Shown: piece by piece, positions 1 through 13,607 of the stretch | Layout of the letters: every line of letters begins with the position of its first letter | How positions within the stretch are numbered: position 1 is the stretch's first letter | Origin: Centroberyx gerrardi | Taxonomy: Eukaryota; Chordata; Actinopteri; Beryciformes; Berycidae | DNA length: 64,000 nucleotides | Assembly: GCF_048128805.1 (NCBI RefSeq) | Contig: NC_136008.1 | Span: forward strand, 15,396,572-15,460,571 | Direction of reading: 5' to 3' | Made by a program: the position numbers and the translations under genes | The notes under the pieces: model-generated | The model's input: only the letters and a program-made list of their open reading frames with translations | Told to the model about the DNA's origin: nothing | Databases searched by the model: none

Positions 1-99
1 CCTAAACCACCTACAATACCAACACCTACTGCAAACCAAAGTAGCAGGATCAAACTGTAATGTGCTTTCCTTTCTACCTAATGTTATGCTCTTTAACAG

Positions 100-2046
100 G
101 AGACGTCAGATCACTAAGCCTCCCGGGAACGCACGAGGAGAAGATCAGACATCTTGGAACCGCACTGAAGAACTTCGTCCGTCTGAAGTCCCTTGATCTC
201 TCCTATAATGTACTCGTCTCTGTTGAGGTAAGTGCCGCCCTGAACTGTTAATATAATGATGAAGTAAATTGTTTATTATTGAAACTTTACTCGGTCCTTC
301 TAAGGGGGTGCAGCACTTGAAAATGCTGGAGAGGCTGAACCTGTACAATAACTGCATCCCCTCCTTTGAAGAGGTCAAAGTGCTCTGCCAGCTGCCAGCT
401 TTGAGAGAGCTGGACCTCAGGCTCAACCCTCTGACTAAAAGTTATCCACACTACCGCTCTTATCTGGTGCATGCTATGCCCAACTTACGCAAGCTAGGTA
501 AGCTATATAGCCACATGAAGCATTGACCCACATTGGGGTTTTAAAGATCTTTTCAAATCTCAGGTCAATTCTCAACCCTACTAACTGTCTTCCATTGCTC
601 TCTAGATAACTGTTCAGTTAGAGACACGGAGCGGAAAGTTGGCATAATGCAGTTCTCCTCTGCAGTTGTGCCTCAGCAGAAGAGCCCCACTCTGAATCAG
701 GCTACTCACCAGAGGTATATGGATTGTCAAATGCTTAACTTAAATGGGTTTATATGTTTCAGCTCCAATTTTACCTGATAGAGGGTTCCACCACAGATCT
801 AGAACACATACTGGTCTTGCCAATTTCTTGGTGTAGAAAAGTATGGAGAAAGGCAAAAGATACTGAGGGAATATTTGGAAATTGCTTTGTAATTGCTCAT
901 TTTCCTCCCCACTGTGCACACCGCTTTATGAATGGCACTCCTGTCCATCATATTATAATCTTTAAATAATGAAATTTAATAATACCATCACTAGCTTTCA
1001 ACAAAATGACGGGAATGGCACGTGTGCAGTTCATTTTGACGAAAGCAGCCATAGAAGGAACAGTGTAGAGCTTTAAAATGGTAAAAGTGTTGGAACCCAG
1101 AGTGAAGCAAAACTCAAAACAGAAAAATAACGTTTTCCCACTTAAAACTTTTATTCCTTGCAGCGGTCTGCTTGAGTGACATCTTTGCTGTCTTGCTTGT
1201 GGTTTGCAGGAGCAGTGATCAGAGATTGGCTTCAATTGGCCGCTTAACCAAGAAGCTCTCTCTCCTCGATGACACTGATGATATTGTGTTGAACTTTGTC
1301 GCTAATGGAGGCCAAAGTGAAACTCAGGCCCTCTCTGGCTCGTTCCACAAGGACACAGAGTCACAGTTTATTCATCTACAGCAAGGTAAGATTTGAAGTC
1401 CACATGCTAATTCACTAATCAAAAATAAAACATCTTGCAGGTCTGTTTTCAAATAGCAATTCATCTGCATCTGTCTTCTGTCCCAGAACCCAGAGAGGAA
1501 GAATCCAAAAATCTTTCAGAACTGGATAGTTCGCCTCCAAAACAGGTGATTTTATGTTATTTTAGGTCACAGATTGTATTCACAGATTTGAAATGCAGTG
1601 ATACATTATTGTATAAATCTGCTCTTTGTTTTTAGGAAACTGCTAAATCCATCCTCAGGTATACCCAGACAAAATATGGTAAGTTTGCAATGTGTCCTTT
1701 AGCAGCCCCCTGTACTGAGAATGAATTGGTGATATAGAGTGATATATAAGTAGGAGACATTGACACCACAGGAGTGAGATTTGTGGTACGACGAGACATT
1801 TCTCTAATCTGGTTAGTTCCCTCAGCTTTTTGCAAGGCAAAAAAAATCATAATCCACAAGTCGGCTGTCAAAAAAATGCATTTAGAAAAAGATTATCTGA
1901 CACATTTCATGGCCTTTAAAAAAACAGGATAAAATATTTTTTTTCATGAAATGCAGACAGAACATCTTAAGTTATCATCTTAAAGGATAATTCTGGTTAT
2001 TTTCAACCTGGGCTTTAGTTTTTGCCATCATGGAGCGCTGCTGTCC

Positions 2047-2086
<40 letters not shown>

Positions 2087-3991
2087 GCCAATGGTAATCT
2101 CCCATCTCTTTTCAGTTGTTGACTGTGTGTAAAACCACCACTAGATGGAGACAGCGGTCAATACTTGTTTGCTTTGGCTCATGAACTCAGATCAGGTTAT
2201 TGGGGGGCAATTTATATTATTTTTTTATTGTGTCATTTGTTATTAACCAGATCGTACCCAGTCCAAAGTGCCACAAATGAAAGAGCCGTCTCAGGAAAAA
2301 AGTTCTACCTCATTAAAAGTGACTGAAAGACCAAAGGTGTCCTTTGGTCCCTACGTAGAGAAACGCAGACAGAAGCAAAAGGATCTCCCCAAGCAAATCA
2401 GACTGGCAGCCAAGGGACATTTTACTGCTAATCCTGGTAAGAACTGTACATCTATACCACACAGAATCCCTTGTTTAGGATTTATATATGCATGTAGAAT
2501 GCATTTCACTTTGTTTACATGATGCTGAATGTTTGTCTTCAACATTTTGTAAGATCAAGATCACCGCCACAGTTCCCCATTAATGAATATTCGGCCTCCC
2601 AGTCCAAGAAGTCCCGTGTTGAATCTTTCTGACCCCTCCAACCCCATCTTGCATCCTCCGAGACTCTCCTACTCGAGCTTCAACAGGACAGCAGGGGGCT
2701 TCAGCCTGCCGCAAAAAGCTGAACAGAAGAAAAGGGTAGGAAATAAATTCAATCTTCTTTTACTATTGACTTATTGTATCAATCATTTAATTCACCCATT
2801 TGCTCATTATTCCTACCTGTACATCATATTTGACTTTTTGCAAGGCTTCTTTTGTCACATCACCTTATCCCTGAATCTGTGTCCCAGGGTAGTTACAGAA
2901 AGCCACTGGAGATGCTCCTCAACCTCGTGGACAAACACTGGACAGGAGAGAGATCACTCCATCATAACAACAACTTCCTCTGTGAGTTGCAGCCTGGTTT
3001 GGGTACGCGGTATCTGGCAATCTGAGCCTGAGATGACGAATGCCATCTCATCGTGTCTATTTGTAGTCCAGTCTCAGGACATTTCACCACTTCTGTTTCC
3101 AGCTCAGGCAGTCCAGATCCTCTCCATGATGGAAAGTGATATCTGCAGTCGAGAAGCTGAGGTCAGGACCTTGAGAAGGGAAGCTGATGCACTGAACCAT
3201 CAAGCGGCCGCACGAGAGGAGAAGCATAAAGTAGAAGTCCATCATCTGTCATCTGAACTGGAGGAGGCTCACAGCACGGTTGTGAGTGGAGCTACGGTAG
3301 CAACAATGTACAGTAAATGCATCACTCGGATAAATTTAATGTACATAACGTCTTCATTGTGTTTACTTCAATACAGGGCAAATTGAATGAGCAGTTGAGG
3401 ATCGTCTTGGAGGAGAATGTGGCTCTACAGAAACAGCTGATCAAGTTAGAACAACAGTATCTCAAGTCTATGATGAAAAGTTCTCCTATTACTCAGATTA
3501 AGGGTGAGTGAAAAGCACCAATGGATGATATGAGTATTCGTCCTGCTGCTTGTTTTTGTTTCCCCCACTATGATACTTTGTGCTTGCACATCCATAGAGG
3601 CTCAGACAGAAGTGGAGGAGCTGAGGAAGGAGATAGAGGGGCTGAGGGAGAAAGTGCAGGAGGCTGAGAAAGTGAAGGAGTTGGCTAATATGCTGCAAGA
3701 AAGCCACAGGTAAGAGGATGCTGCCATATGGAGACAGTGGTTAGATGATAGTAATACCCCTTTTGTTTTTTTGTTTTTTTACTGTATCTGCAATGAATCG
3801 GATTGATAATCATAGCTAATGTTATATAAATATCAGTCCTGCTTCTTTAGGAATCTGTGTTTCCCTACAAAGACCGACTCACTTGTACTCGTTTATGTAA
3901 TCCGACTTGTGTTTGCGTGTGCTGCAGGTCCCTGGTGGCTACCAACGAGCGCTTGCTAGGTGAACTGAAGGCAAGTGGGGAACATTACTGA
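100..3991 (+). CDS. cep72: Centrosomal protein of 72 kDa (Cep72), 5' end missing
   Basis: Thirteen exons are visible: 100-227, 305-497, 606-714, 1210-1385, 1487-1545, 1636-1678, 2251-2436, 2554-2735, 2888-2981, 3103-3281, 3377-3503, 3598-3709 and 3928-3991 (TGA). All junctions are GT/AG and phases join without a break, giving about 550 codons; the human protein is about 647 aa, so roughly the first exon lies off the left edge. The first two visible exons encode leucine-rich repeats (LKSLDLSYN, LERLNLYNN, LRELDLRLNPL) and an LRR cap (YRSYLVHAMPNLRKLD). The middle is polar and Ser/Pro-rich. The last four exons are Glu/Lys/Leu-rich and look like coiled coil. Cep72 is known as a centriolar-satellite and centrosome protein that helps recruit Kizuna and CG-NAP and supports spindle-pole integrity. 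Position next to tppp matches human CEP72-TPPP. The call rests on LRR plus coiled-coil architecture and synteny. Confidence 0.9.
1981..2200. repeat. Decayed dispersed repeat with internal (CA)n, in a cep72 intron
   Basis: The stretch opens with TTAAAGGATAATTCTGGTTA and runs into text resembling a repeat often seen in teleost introns. It contains a (CA)n run at about 2051-2084 followed by a short unique segment. It lies between the exons ending at 1678 and starting at 2251. No coding potential is seen. Assignment to a repeat class is from memory only and needs a repeat-library match. Confidence 0.4.
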
Positions 3992-6890
3992 GGGTTTTGG
4001 GGAAGAAGAAGCACACTGGCATGAGTATAGAAGAGCACAGCCGGGCCGATGCTGAGCAACGTATCAGCAATGCAATAGCTGCATGAGCTCCAGCAATAAC
4101 AAACGGTTATTTTCGTTCTTTTTGCTTTTACATGATTGACCTTTTTAACTTGTACCCTCTACCCCCCTTCTCCCTTTCCTGGCAGATTTATCTCTGTTGT
4201 TATCATGATTTTAAATTATTTATAAGTCACTGCAGTGTACATTTACATTTTTGTATTTATTAAGTTTCTAGTTATGTTGAAAAATGTAGTGTTTATTATT
4301 TCAAAAAAATATGTATATGCTCTGTTGGCTTGGTGATGTAAACAGCAGTGGGGGAAGGGCAATTCATTCAAGAAATGCTGTTTATGTGTGTGTGACAGGA
4401 CTGTTATGTTAACAAATGATTTTTTGGGGAGGAAATGTTAATGAGAGGGTCAGAATGTATTTCCTGGATCAGTAGCAAGATTGTGACTCTCAGGCTTTTT
4501 TTTTTTTTTTTAGGTCAGTTGTGTGTCTCCATCTGCCTCATACACTGCAATGGAATGAATGCATCTAGATTCCAGCTGCACTATGACTTTATTTATACCT
4601 CTGCCCTAGGGCTGGACAGCTACACACTCTCACTCACACACAAACACTCCACGCTAATACCAGAACAGCACAAATAATGTGGACAATAATTGAATGTGTA
4701 TGTGATTTTTATGTTTTATTTTGTTACTAAGTTATGTGGCTACTACTGAGAGGTTCTTGTACAATCCATAAGAATATAACACCAAATACCAAAGTTTTGA
4801 TTGGCACCCCCTAACCTACCCAGCAGAGGCTCTGGGGTGTTTTTTTAATTGTATTTTCAATAATGCACTACAAATCATGAACACACATTAAAAGGTCTAA
4901 AGAACAAGAAACAAAAACACACTGCATGCACCAGGGCACAATAGTACATTAAAAGTTATTTGAAAAAAATAAGACAATATCATTCCTCCACATTGAAGGT
5001 GCACAGTATTTGGCATTAAGCACACAAGACAGATCGTACTGGAGATACTAAAGCAGACTCTAAAGAAGACTAAAACTAATACATTGATGGCTGCTAGTTT
5101 TCCACTCGATGCATGATTCTTCATCAGCTGAGGCTACAGATAGTGTGACATGAACACCATGCCACTATGCTGGAAAAATAATGTCCTACAAAAGTATATC
5201 TCGTTTTCAATTTTCCCTTTCCCTCATATAGTATCTAATGATATGACAGTAATACCCTGTTTTTTTATTTAGTTGAATTTGTGCCTCAAATTACACAGTA
5301 CCACACATAAAAGGTACTCAAAATCTTATATACAGACAAATATAATAGCATTGGAGGGTGGCTAACTTTGTAGATGCATAAGTTGATACGTATTGATTTG
5401 AAGCAATTGGATATTCTGGGACTAACTTCGGTTTACATTGGTTTTGTTCAGTAATGTTCAGTGTCCAACAATGTCCTTTACATACCTGAAAAGCTAAATC
5501 TTCCATGATCCCACAATTTATAGACTTAATATTTTCAGTGAAGATAATTTAGTCCATCCAGTAGTCTGTCCTCACTACAGGCACAGCAGTTCAAAGAAGA
5601 CATGACAGATGTTAGGCTAATTCCTACTATAGTCTATACGCTTCTGAATCAAATGCAGTACACACAACATGCACAAAGTACAGCAATTACACAAAAAACA
5701 TACAAAGCCAGTGTCATAAATTAAGCCATGCGGCTATAAATTTTTAGAAATATACACAATCTTACCACAAATATATTAGAACTATATAAATCTGACGAGG
5801 AAATATAAGTAAAATGTTAAAAATACAATCTTAAACAACTGAGCTCATCTTCTATTGTAAGAGTTTCCTCCTTCAGCTGAATTCATCAATTTAGTGTTCT
5901 TGCAGAATGCATGTTATCAAAACGGTTTGCATACAGGTTCATGTTTGAACAATAAGATCTTAATAATCAAAAAGGATAAAATACATACAGTATATCTTAT
6001 TGAAATTAAATTTGTAACTTACAAGCAGGCCCATTTAAAAAATTGGTATGGTAAGACTTTTGGTTTGTATATAATTTTACATATTAGCAAGAGGGATGTT
6101 AAGACAGAGGTAACACACGTTCAGTCTGACAGAATTAACTAAATTGTATTTTTCTAAGCATTCCAAAACAAGTAGACACAAAAATTTAATATCCTATCCA
6201 GGTTTTAGCTGAAGGCAAACTATATTGAAATGACAATATGTGTAAACTTAAAAAATTAAGAAAATGAACAGCAGATTCGATTAAGACACTGAAATTCATG
6301 ACCAACGGGGACGACAGACAATGTTGACGATGGAATTATCAATCTTGGTCTTACTATATACATTGATAATATCTATGTCAATAATTTGTGCCAAATAACA
6401 TTGAAACTCAGCAAAATAAATTAAGAATGCATTTCTTCAATTTCTTCTTGAATATGAATAGAATAATTTCCATGAAAAAGTGCAATGTTGTTAATTCATC
6501 AAACTGTTGTCCCACTTGTTTGTTTTTCTTGGCATGTTGTTCATTGTGCTTAATAAATATTATAAGGCCCTATCATAACATCAAAGCTTCATATTCATAG
6601 CATAACACTTTCTCTCGTTTGTTCTCTTCAGTGTTTGGCAGTAACTTGCTATCAGATAGGAATGTACCAGCTGGTGATGACTTTGTAAAAATAGATGTAA
6701 ACAGTTTTCCAGTTCTCACACTTCACAAAGAGAGGAACTCAAAACATCTCTCTTACACACACACACACACAAAATAGATGGGTGGGAAAATATATGAAAT
6801 CCTATTCTTTTGTGCTTTCGTTGAGTATTTTTTTTTTAATAGAAAATTATCCTAGTAGTTGATCGAATGTTTATTTCCTTATCTTCGCCC
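3992..6890. other. Convergent 3'UTR / intergenic stretch between cep72 and tppp
   Basis: No coding exon is seen here on either strand. The sequence is strongly AT-rich, especially 4850-6870, which fits a long tppp 3'UTR; mammalian TPPP also has a long 3'UTR. On the plus strand ATTAAA occurs at 4887-4892, a possible cep72 polyadenylation signal. On the minus strand AATAAA (forward TTTATT) occurs at 4715-4720, 5264-5269 and 6870-6875, any of which could serve tppp. If the distal signals are used, the two transcripts would overlap tail to tail. A short (CA)n lies at about 6756-6772. Confidence 0.6.
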
Positions 6891-9800
6891 TCACATCGGT
6901 TTGGTGAGGGGGGGTTTGGTGACTTTTTTTTCATACGACCCTGCATGTTTGTATCCCGAGACGTATCCAGACGTGTCAACCATGTCTACTCGTCCCGCCT
7001 TACCCTTCCCGCGGCCGGTGTCGTCAAAACGCTCCTTGTGCGACCCTGTAAACTTGGTGGGGTCCGTCAGACGGCTCACAGTCGGAGATGCCACGGCTCT
7101 CTGCGAGGAAGTGTGCAAAACATTTGAGTTTATTCTACAGTTCTTGGGTCAATTGGATTTGATTTCTAATGAAGTCACTAATATTCACTGGAATGATGTT
7201 TTCTTGAGTCTTACCGTGACTCCTGCTATGACGGGTGCCTTCCCCTCAATCAGCTTGAAGACCTCCGCCTCAGCCTCCTCTGCAGGCTTCTCTTTATATT
7301 TCTTCCTGGCCAACTCTCCAAGTGCGGCCTTGAACTCGTCAAATGTGATGGTGCGACAGGATTTCTTCCTGAAATGCGAGGGGGGGAAAAAACTTAAGTA
7401 TGGGATGACACTTGTCACAGTATAGCATGTAAAAGATGAATCGGCTGTGGTTAACACTAATCAGTGCCTTTTAGGCCTTTTCCTATAGCCTCTCAATACA
7501 GTTTGAGAGCCTGAAAGGAGACCCGACAGTAATAATAACACAAAGCCATGTGTGATCACTTCAACATGGCAGATGTAAGGACACAGCGCAGAGATGGTAT
7601 CCTGAGGAGATAAACAGAAAACTTTCACTGTTTGGATTTTGTCTCCCTGTGTGTCTCGATCCTTATTGTCGTCTGAGCGGCTCCACAGGCTCACACATAC
7701 GGCTGTAGGCTGTATACATGACCGTCCTTCACATCATGCTTCATGTCGTGTTCTGTTGCATATTGTATATAACAGCAGTTCACAACTCCAGTCCTCAGGA
7801 TCCACAGCCATGCTGGTTTTCATTCCAGCCGTCTGATTTAGATCTGGTGACTGCAATCAATGACCTGGTAGGATAGAAAAGCAGGTCTCTGGGACGGGGT
7901 CATAGTTTTAATTGTTGTCACTACTGACAATACCATAACACTGTACAGTATCTCAGTCATGAGCCAGATCAGCCTCATCAATCACTTTCACCCTCTGAGA
8001 GAGCTACAGTTGTTTAACTGGCCATTTGCCCATTTCACTTCCATGTTAAAGTGCATAGTAACAAACACAAACAGCCATTGCTGTGGTGATAAATCACCCA
8101 AACAACAGTCTATAAAGCCTGCAGTCACCCTGGGCAACCTGCTGTCATAGCAACAGCTACAGTAAACAGGGATGCTTGGGTTTATTATTAATTTGACTCC
8201 TTCAGTGACTGGTTTTGTTTGGGCTATCCGTCAGTGTTGAACATTTGAGAGCTTCATTCCTCTGCGCCTGTTCCATGCTGTCTAATGTCAGAAGGGAAAC
8301 TGGACTTCCAGATGCCGCCTTCTGTCCAAGGAAGACAACTATCTCTCTTCTGCAAATCCCCCCACTGAACTACTAAACTGTCAGGAGTACGCAAATGGGT
8401 AAATAAACAACAAATTAGCGCCCGAGGAGGCTGTGATGAAGTTAAAAAAAGACTAAGCTTAGAATAGTAAGAACTCAATAGACACAGATAATGCAGTAGC
8501 TATGTTGTACAGTACAGGATGTGATACAGTACTGTATTGGGTGCAGCTGTATTTCTATACAGGTCATGTAGAGAATGCTTCTGTCAGCCTATCAGATCAT
8601 GTTCAGTGATGAGGAAGTACAACCAAAGCCTGGCTTATAAAGTCAGCACAAGATCATGCTAGTAATTAATTAGTCCATGGCAGATTTCTGTCTCATCCAT
8701 AGTTTATGCTGTGGTATTCTGCTCCAAGCAGGCAGACAGCACAGCAGAGACTCAATGTGTTACAGTAGACCTTTATACCCGGAAGAAATAAGGATTTCTT
8801 CAGCCATATTGTCATTAGACAGTGCTCATTAAGCTGTTTAATTCTTCATGTGCTAGCAAAGAGCTTTGACTCTTGATTAAAGGGAAAGTCAAGATCTGCA
8901 TCTCTGGCATGGCAGCCCTCCCCAGCTCGGTCAGCCTGGAGTCAGAAACGAGCCCCTCCCCCCAGCCCATTCCTCTCCTTATCCTGTGTTTGGCTCCGAA
9001 ATGTTCACACACCACACGCTTTGTTAGGATTCTACTGTACTGTGCTGCTGAATACAGCATCACCGACAATACAGAGCTGTGGAGCCCCTTCAAACTGCAT
9101 TGTGGACTGTGCAGGATCCTGATTAGAACCTGCAAGACTGCAATGCTGTGTATTGTGTGTTCTTATTATAGCTCATCAATAGAGGGGAATTTATGCATAT
9201 ATGAACAAGCTTAATATCCACCCCTTGTCAACTCCCCCAGTCAGCCATTATTGTTCTAGAAATGCCCCATATTTCTCTGTCTAATATTTAAAATCCCTTT
9301 CAAGTCGTCCTTGCCAAGAAAATAGAAAAATGTATACAGCAGTAAACCTGAATACCCATTGCTATGCCAACTGTGAAGCTGTTGATGAGGTTGACTAAAA
9401 GTCCAAAAAAAAGAGGATACTTATTGGCATTACAAATGAAGAAAAAATATGTCAAATGTTAAGAAGTAATGGCAAAAGTAATGAGGGCATGTTCTGAAGT
9501 TCGCACATCATCAAGGGTCAGAAAATGGCATGACCTCTAAATTCACTTTCTTGCCTGGTGATTGTCTTCCAGCAGTGCCAAAGCAGTCACTGTCCATCAT
9601 TATGTGCAAAAATAATGTGCCATAATGGCAAGAATTTCAGTACTGCCATATATGTTAGAGCTTAATTCAATTTTCCTACAGTTTTTGAGAAAATGCTTGG
9701 AGGAATGAGATATCTAAACTACAGGACAGCACTGCATGCAAGAGCATTAGAACAACTGTTTTGTTTTGTTTTTTTCAAGATTATTTCTTTAGCGGTTTTG

Positions 9801-12800
9801 CTTTTATCTGATAGTCAACAGTAGAGAGAGACAGGAACGATGGGAGAGAGAGAAGTGGATGACATGCAGCAAAGGTCTCAGGCCAGATTCAGACCAATCA
9901 TAAAAAACTTACTCGAGCACTCTGGTATTCTTGCTACTTCACTTTATCTGGAAATAATTGCCAATGTTTCAGTCACAAGACCTTACTTGCAGTACTTCCT
10001 CCTCCTCCCCCATACTAAAAACAGGAGTGAAAGGCCCAGGTCAGGGATTTCCTCCTGGCCCATCAAGATTTATAAAGCAGCAGACATATAAATAAACAAT
10101 TTTCTTGTTCAGTTTTATCCCTGATTTCCGTTTTGAATTTGATATCACACATCATAGATATACCGGTAGGTCATCCCATGGAGCACTGAAGCAATATTTG
10201 CGCCCCTAAATATCATCATCATAACACTATTTGAACATGGTCTAATTACTCAACTCTAAATAAGGCCAGTCAGGAGAGGCATACAGTGCATTAGCCGACC
10301 TTTACCATTCCACATTGCTGTATCCCACAACCAACTCCTGTTTAAAATATGTTTGTGATTGGTGTTATGAATGTGCAGTGGTACACTGTCAGGTTTGCTT
10401 TTTATGAATCCCAAAACTCTGGTGGAAAGATGTGCATTTTTGGTTATACTCACTGTTTATGCATGACGACCCTTAAAATTATAAACAAGCATGCATAAAA
10501 ATAGTCAAGTGGTCAAGTCTCCTGCATCTGGAGCCAAATGCATGCCCTTGGATAGCCTAGCATGAGACAGAAACCTGCCAGAGCTTTCTCTACTGTTTCT
10601 CCCCTACTATGTCGCCCATGTAACTTCCCCACTGTATAAATAAAGAATGCCCACTCTCCTTTATTAAACAATGTGCAGATTTGTGGTTTTTTGGCTTGTC
10701 CAATGTAGGAAACCCTTACAGGTGCAATGTAGAATCCTTTTCAGTGCAGAACATTTTTCTTTGAAGGATTGTCCATGCATGTTTCTACTTGGTATATAAG
10801 AAATCAGAAATTGAAAATACAGTCATCTAAGTTTTGGTTGGTACAAGATTTAAGATCAGTCATTTAAGGTCAGTCAGGCCCAGTTTGGTGGATATATAAA
10901 CTTTAAGCACTGCACCTTTTCTCCAATTGTTTACTCCATCTCCAATTGCTTCCTTTTAGAATAGTGTATCTTTAACAAGCTCTCTTTTGTGATAATCTCA
11001 GGACTAAGAGTTCTAAATAGAAACATACCGCTAAAAACCATTTTGGAATCGTAACTTTTTAGTGTATACACATGGTGACTGAAATTGCAGTGCAGCGACA
11101 CACAAGCAGAAGATGGAAAATCCACTAAATCAATGTGAGATTCCCGAGCAGACCTCTTTCATGGCCTCTCCACTCCTGCAGCAGAGGTTGACTGATGACT
11201 GGCTTCCAGCCACACTGTTCTATTCTGATGCTGTCTAGCAGAATAATCTTTATTCACAACATTAAACCAGGATGAAAAAAAATTCAAAGCTTGTTCGTGT
11301 ATGAGCGAAGAGCTCCGAAATGACCATGCACAAAAAACACACAATACTAAATTATAAAAGCCTCATCCTTTCTTCTTAAACCAATGGAATTATTTGGCTC
11401 TGCGCCATTTAGGAAACAGCTCTACCTGCATTAATAGGATAATATAGTGGAAGATATCTGCCCTTGTCTTTCAAGGTCTCCTCGGTCCACATATTTTGCT
11501 GACATTCAGCACACTGACATTCACGTACATTTCAGCAGAGCTGTATACATCAAAAAGGAGTTTTCAGGGGTGAAATGTGTGAGGTCACTGCTTATTATTA
11601 GACTCCAGTTCACTTAAACCAGGCAGTAAAAGATGACTCCATGTGGCCCGAGGAGAGACAAGATGAGCCATCCTGACCCTTAACTCTTAACTGATGGACA
11701 ACTCCAACCGGGCCTTAATGTAAGTAAGAATAGCATGTATTATCCCAGTGTATTGAATTCAACAACTACCACCTATGTGCAGTTGATGAGTTGTCTCCAC
11801 TATGCTGTAAGTTTTGGGAAATTACTCATCACTCAACTGATAGCTTGACAGTTGCCATAGGTTCACATCTTACACACCAAATACATGATGCCTTCGTTTT
11901 TTATTCCTACAGTGCAATCTGGAGCCAACTGTCATCACTACATCCGTGTTCATGCAACCACTGTGCCACAGTGTTGCTGCCACATCAGTGGCCTTCTGGG
12001 TATGTGAGTCAAGAGCCTGCAGTCAAGTCCGCCACTACAATAGTAATGCAACACTAAGTAGTAATGTAACATTAGTGTCAAGCCTGTGGTCAGATCCACT
12101 TATCAGAAGCCATTTATTAACACGAGAATTAGTCACGGCTCCGCTGGCTTGGTCCAAGATGTTGGCACAGTTAGTGAATTATGGACTACTGATAACACAT
12201 TTTGATTAATTCAATTATTTAACTGAAACAATGAAAGGTAAAATCCCAAATAGGATCAAATCTGTACATTATAGCTACTTTTTAATAAGTATAATCAAGG
12301 AGATTAATGTCCACTTTTACCAGCATTAGATTTACACTGGTGTGTGTTGAGTCTGGCTACTGCTGCAACATCGCCCCCTCTGTTGAGACTTGGCTTCAAA
12401 GATGTGCCTTTGTGGCCCCTGATAGACATGGACCTGACAATATTTAGCATTTAGTCAGTGCACAGTAAGGTTGGTGCCTGTCTTACTTGACTTTGCTGAA
12501 GACGATGTCCACGTCGGTGAGGGTGATGCTTTTGCCATCAATGACGCTGCAGTCCTTGCAAAGTTTGGACCAGTTCTTGCCATGCATCTCCTTGCCCGTG
12601 GCGCGCGTGTCACCATGGATGGCAAAGCGCCGAAATGACTCCTCCAAAGCGGTGATCTCCACCGGTGTGGACGACCCTACGCCGCCTTCGCTGGTCCCGT
12701 TAGACTCAGTCGAGAGCCTTTTGGACAACCGGTCCTTGGAGTGGTCACTGGGCGGCCGTAAGGGAGCGCTGCTGATGTTGGGATGTTTGGCTGTCTGGAC

Positions 12801-13416
12801 CTTAAAGTCATCTATGTTGTCTCTGAGGAGGAGGAAACAGACATCACCTTCATGTGTATGTGAACCATCACACTGACATTAGAGGTAGGTATGACAGTTT
12901 AATTTGGGCTGATGTCATGGGAATCATGTTACATGCAATTACTGAAGCCTCTCCGGTATAACTGAATACTCAGAGCACAAGTTGTGCTGAAAATACATAA
13001 AAGTTATGTGGGAAAAGTTATACACAAGGGGGGAAGGGTTTGAGTAACAAGAGCTTTCGGCAGAGATATCCATCTGATCTGACCCTGTTCTGCAAGATTT
13101 GTGGTAACAAACTAACTCTTCTCCAGAAAGAAAGCAATGGCTCTTGCCTTGGGGCCAACACACAGCTTGCTAATTTGGCTCTCCCTGTTGTAAGGTGGCT
13201 CTGTGCTACGGGCAAGCTTAGACAGTCTTCAGAGGTGTGTTGCTGTGCAAATGCTGCCTGTGAATGGGCAGATGTCTTACGTGTTCTGGCACAGAGGTGA
13301 GAGTTATAAATAGACCTTTGTGGAATTCAGGAGCATGCTAATCAAGTGCCAGCAAAGCAGATGGACGTTCAAACCCACACACACACGCACACACACAATG
13401 CAATGTTGTGCATATG

Positions 13417-13456
<40 letters not shown>

Positions 13457-13496
13457 TCTTACACAGCACTACGAAAACTTACTTGTGGTCTGCCAT
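6891..13496 (-). CDS. tppp: Tubulin polymerization-promoting protein (TPPP/p25 alpha)
   Basis: Four coding exons on the minus strand: 13483-13496 (ATG, 14 nt), 12487-12822, 7215-7368 and 6891-7100 (TGA). Joined, they encode 237 aa; human TPPP is 219 aa. The Ser/Thr/Pro-rich unstructured N-terminus (about residues 1-60) leads into the p25-alpha domain with [37 protein letters not shown] and [16 protein letters not shown]. The C-terminal exon carries the diagnostic [19 protein letters not shown] and [10 protein letters not shown] motifs. TPPP binds and bundles microtubules, inhibits HDAC6 and is abundant in oligodendrocytes. The N-terminal extension before the core excludes the shorter paralogue TPPP3. 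The exon ending at 12822 has no usable in-frame Met before the core domain, which is why the tiny upstream exon was sought and is chosen as the start. One or more non-coding 5' exons probably lie upstream. Confidence 0.93.
7757..7890. repeat. Probable decayed teleost dispersed repeat
   Basis: The phrase CAACTCCAGTCCTCAGGATC, followed by a segment about a mean sentence-length long ending near CTGGGACGGGG, resembles a repeat seen many times in fish introns and intergenic DNA. No open frame or terminal structure is intact. Class is not assigned; the recognition is from memory of common teleost repeats. Confidence 0.4.
9770..9900. repeat. Probable decayed SINE-like repeat
   Basis: The run GGGAGAGAGAGAAGTGGATG, followed by GACATGCAGCAAAGGTC, matches the body of a widespread fish repeat that I recall as short and non-coding. 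A related 3' tail-like text with CCCACTGTATAAATAAAGAA occurs about 0.75 kb downstream near 10630. The copy is degenerate. A repeat-library comparison would settle the family. Confidence 0.4.
13377..13451. repeat. (CA)n microsatellite, interrupted
   Basis: Two CA/AC runs (about 13377-13397 and 13420-13451) flank a short unique spacer. They sit about 30 bp below the 14-nt first coding exon of tppp, in the intron that follows it in the transcript. Confidence 0.9.
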
Positions 13497-13607
13497 GCTG
13501 GTGTAGGAATTTGGTTCCCCCTGTACACTGTTTGGATTAGCTGACTTTTGTTTTCTCTTTGTGCTGTGGAAAAGAAGAGAATGAAGGTGAATGTTGTGAG
13601 AGAATGT

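Larger units (their letters stand above)
7369..12486 (-). other. tppp intron between the second and third coding exons
   Basis: This 5.1-kb intron contains no exon that I can support on either strand. It holds at least two decayed dispersed repeats (about 7757-7890 and 9770-9900) and otherwise unremarkable AT-rich sequence. Splice sites at both ends are canonical: the donor reads GTAAGA just below 12487 and the acceptor CAG sits just above 7368. Confidence 0.75.

Noticed and set aside
2583-3386. Long plus-strand open frame of 267 codons
   Set aside because: It is produced by reading through cep72 exons 2554-2735, 2888-2981 and 3103-3281 and their introns. The splice sites and family-like protein support separate exons.
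6859-7425. 188-codon plus-strand open frame
   Set aside because: It is antisense to the last two tppp coding exons, whose minus-strand translation is clearly TPPP.
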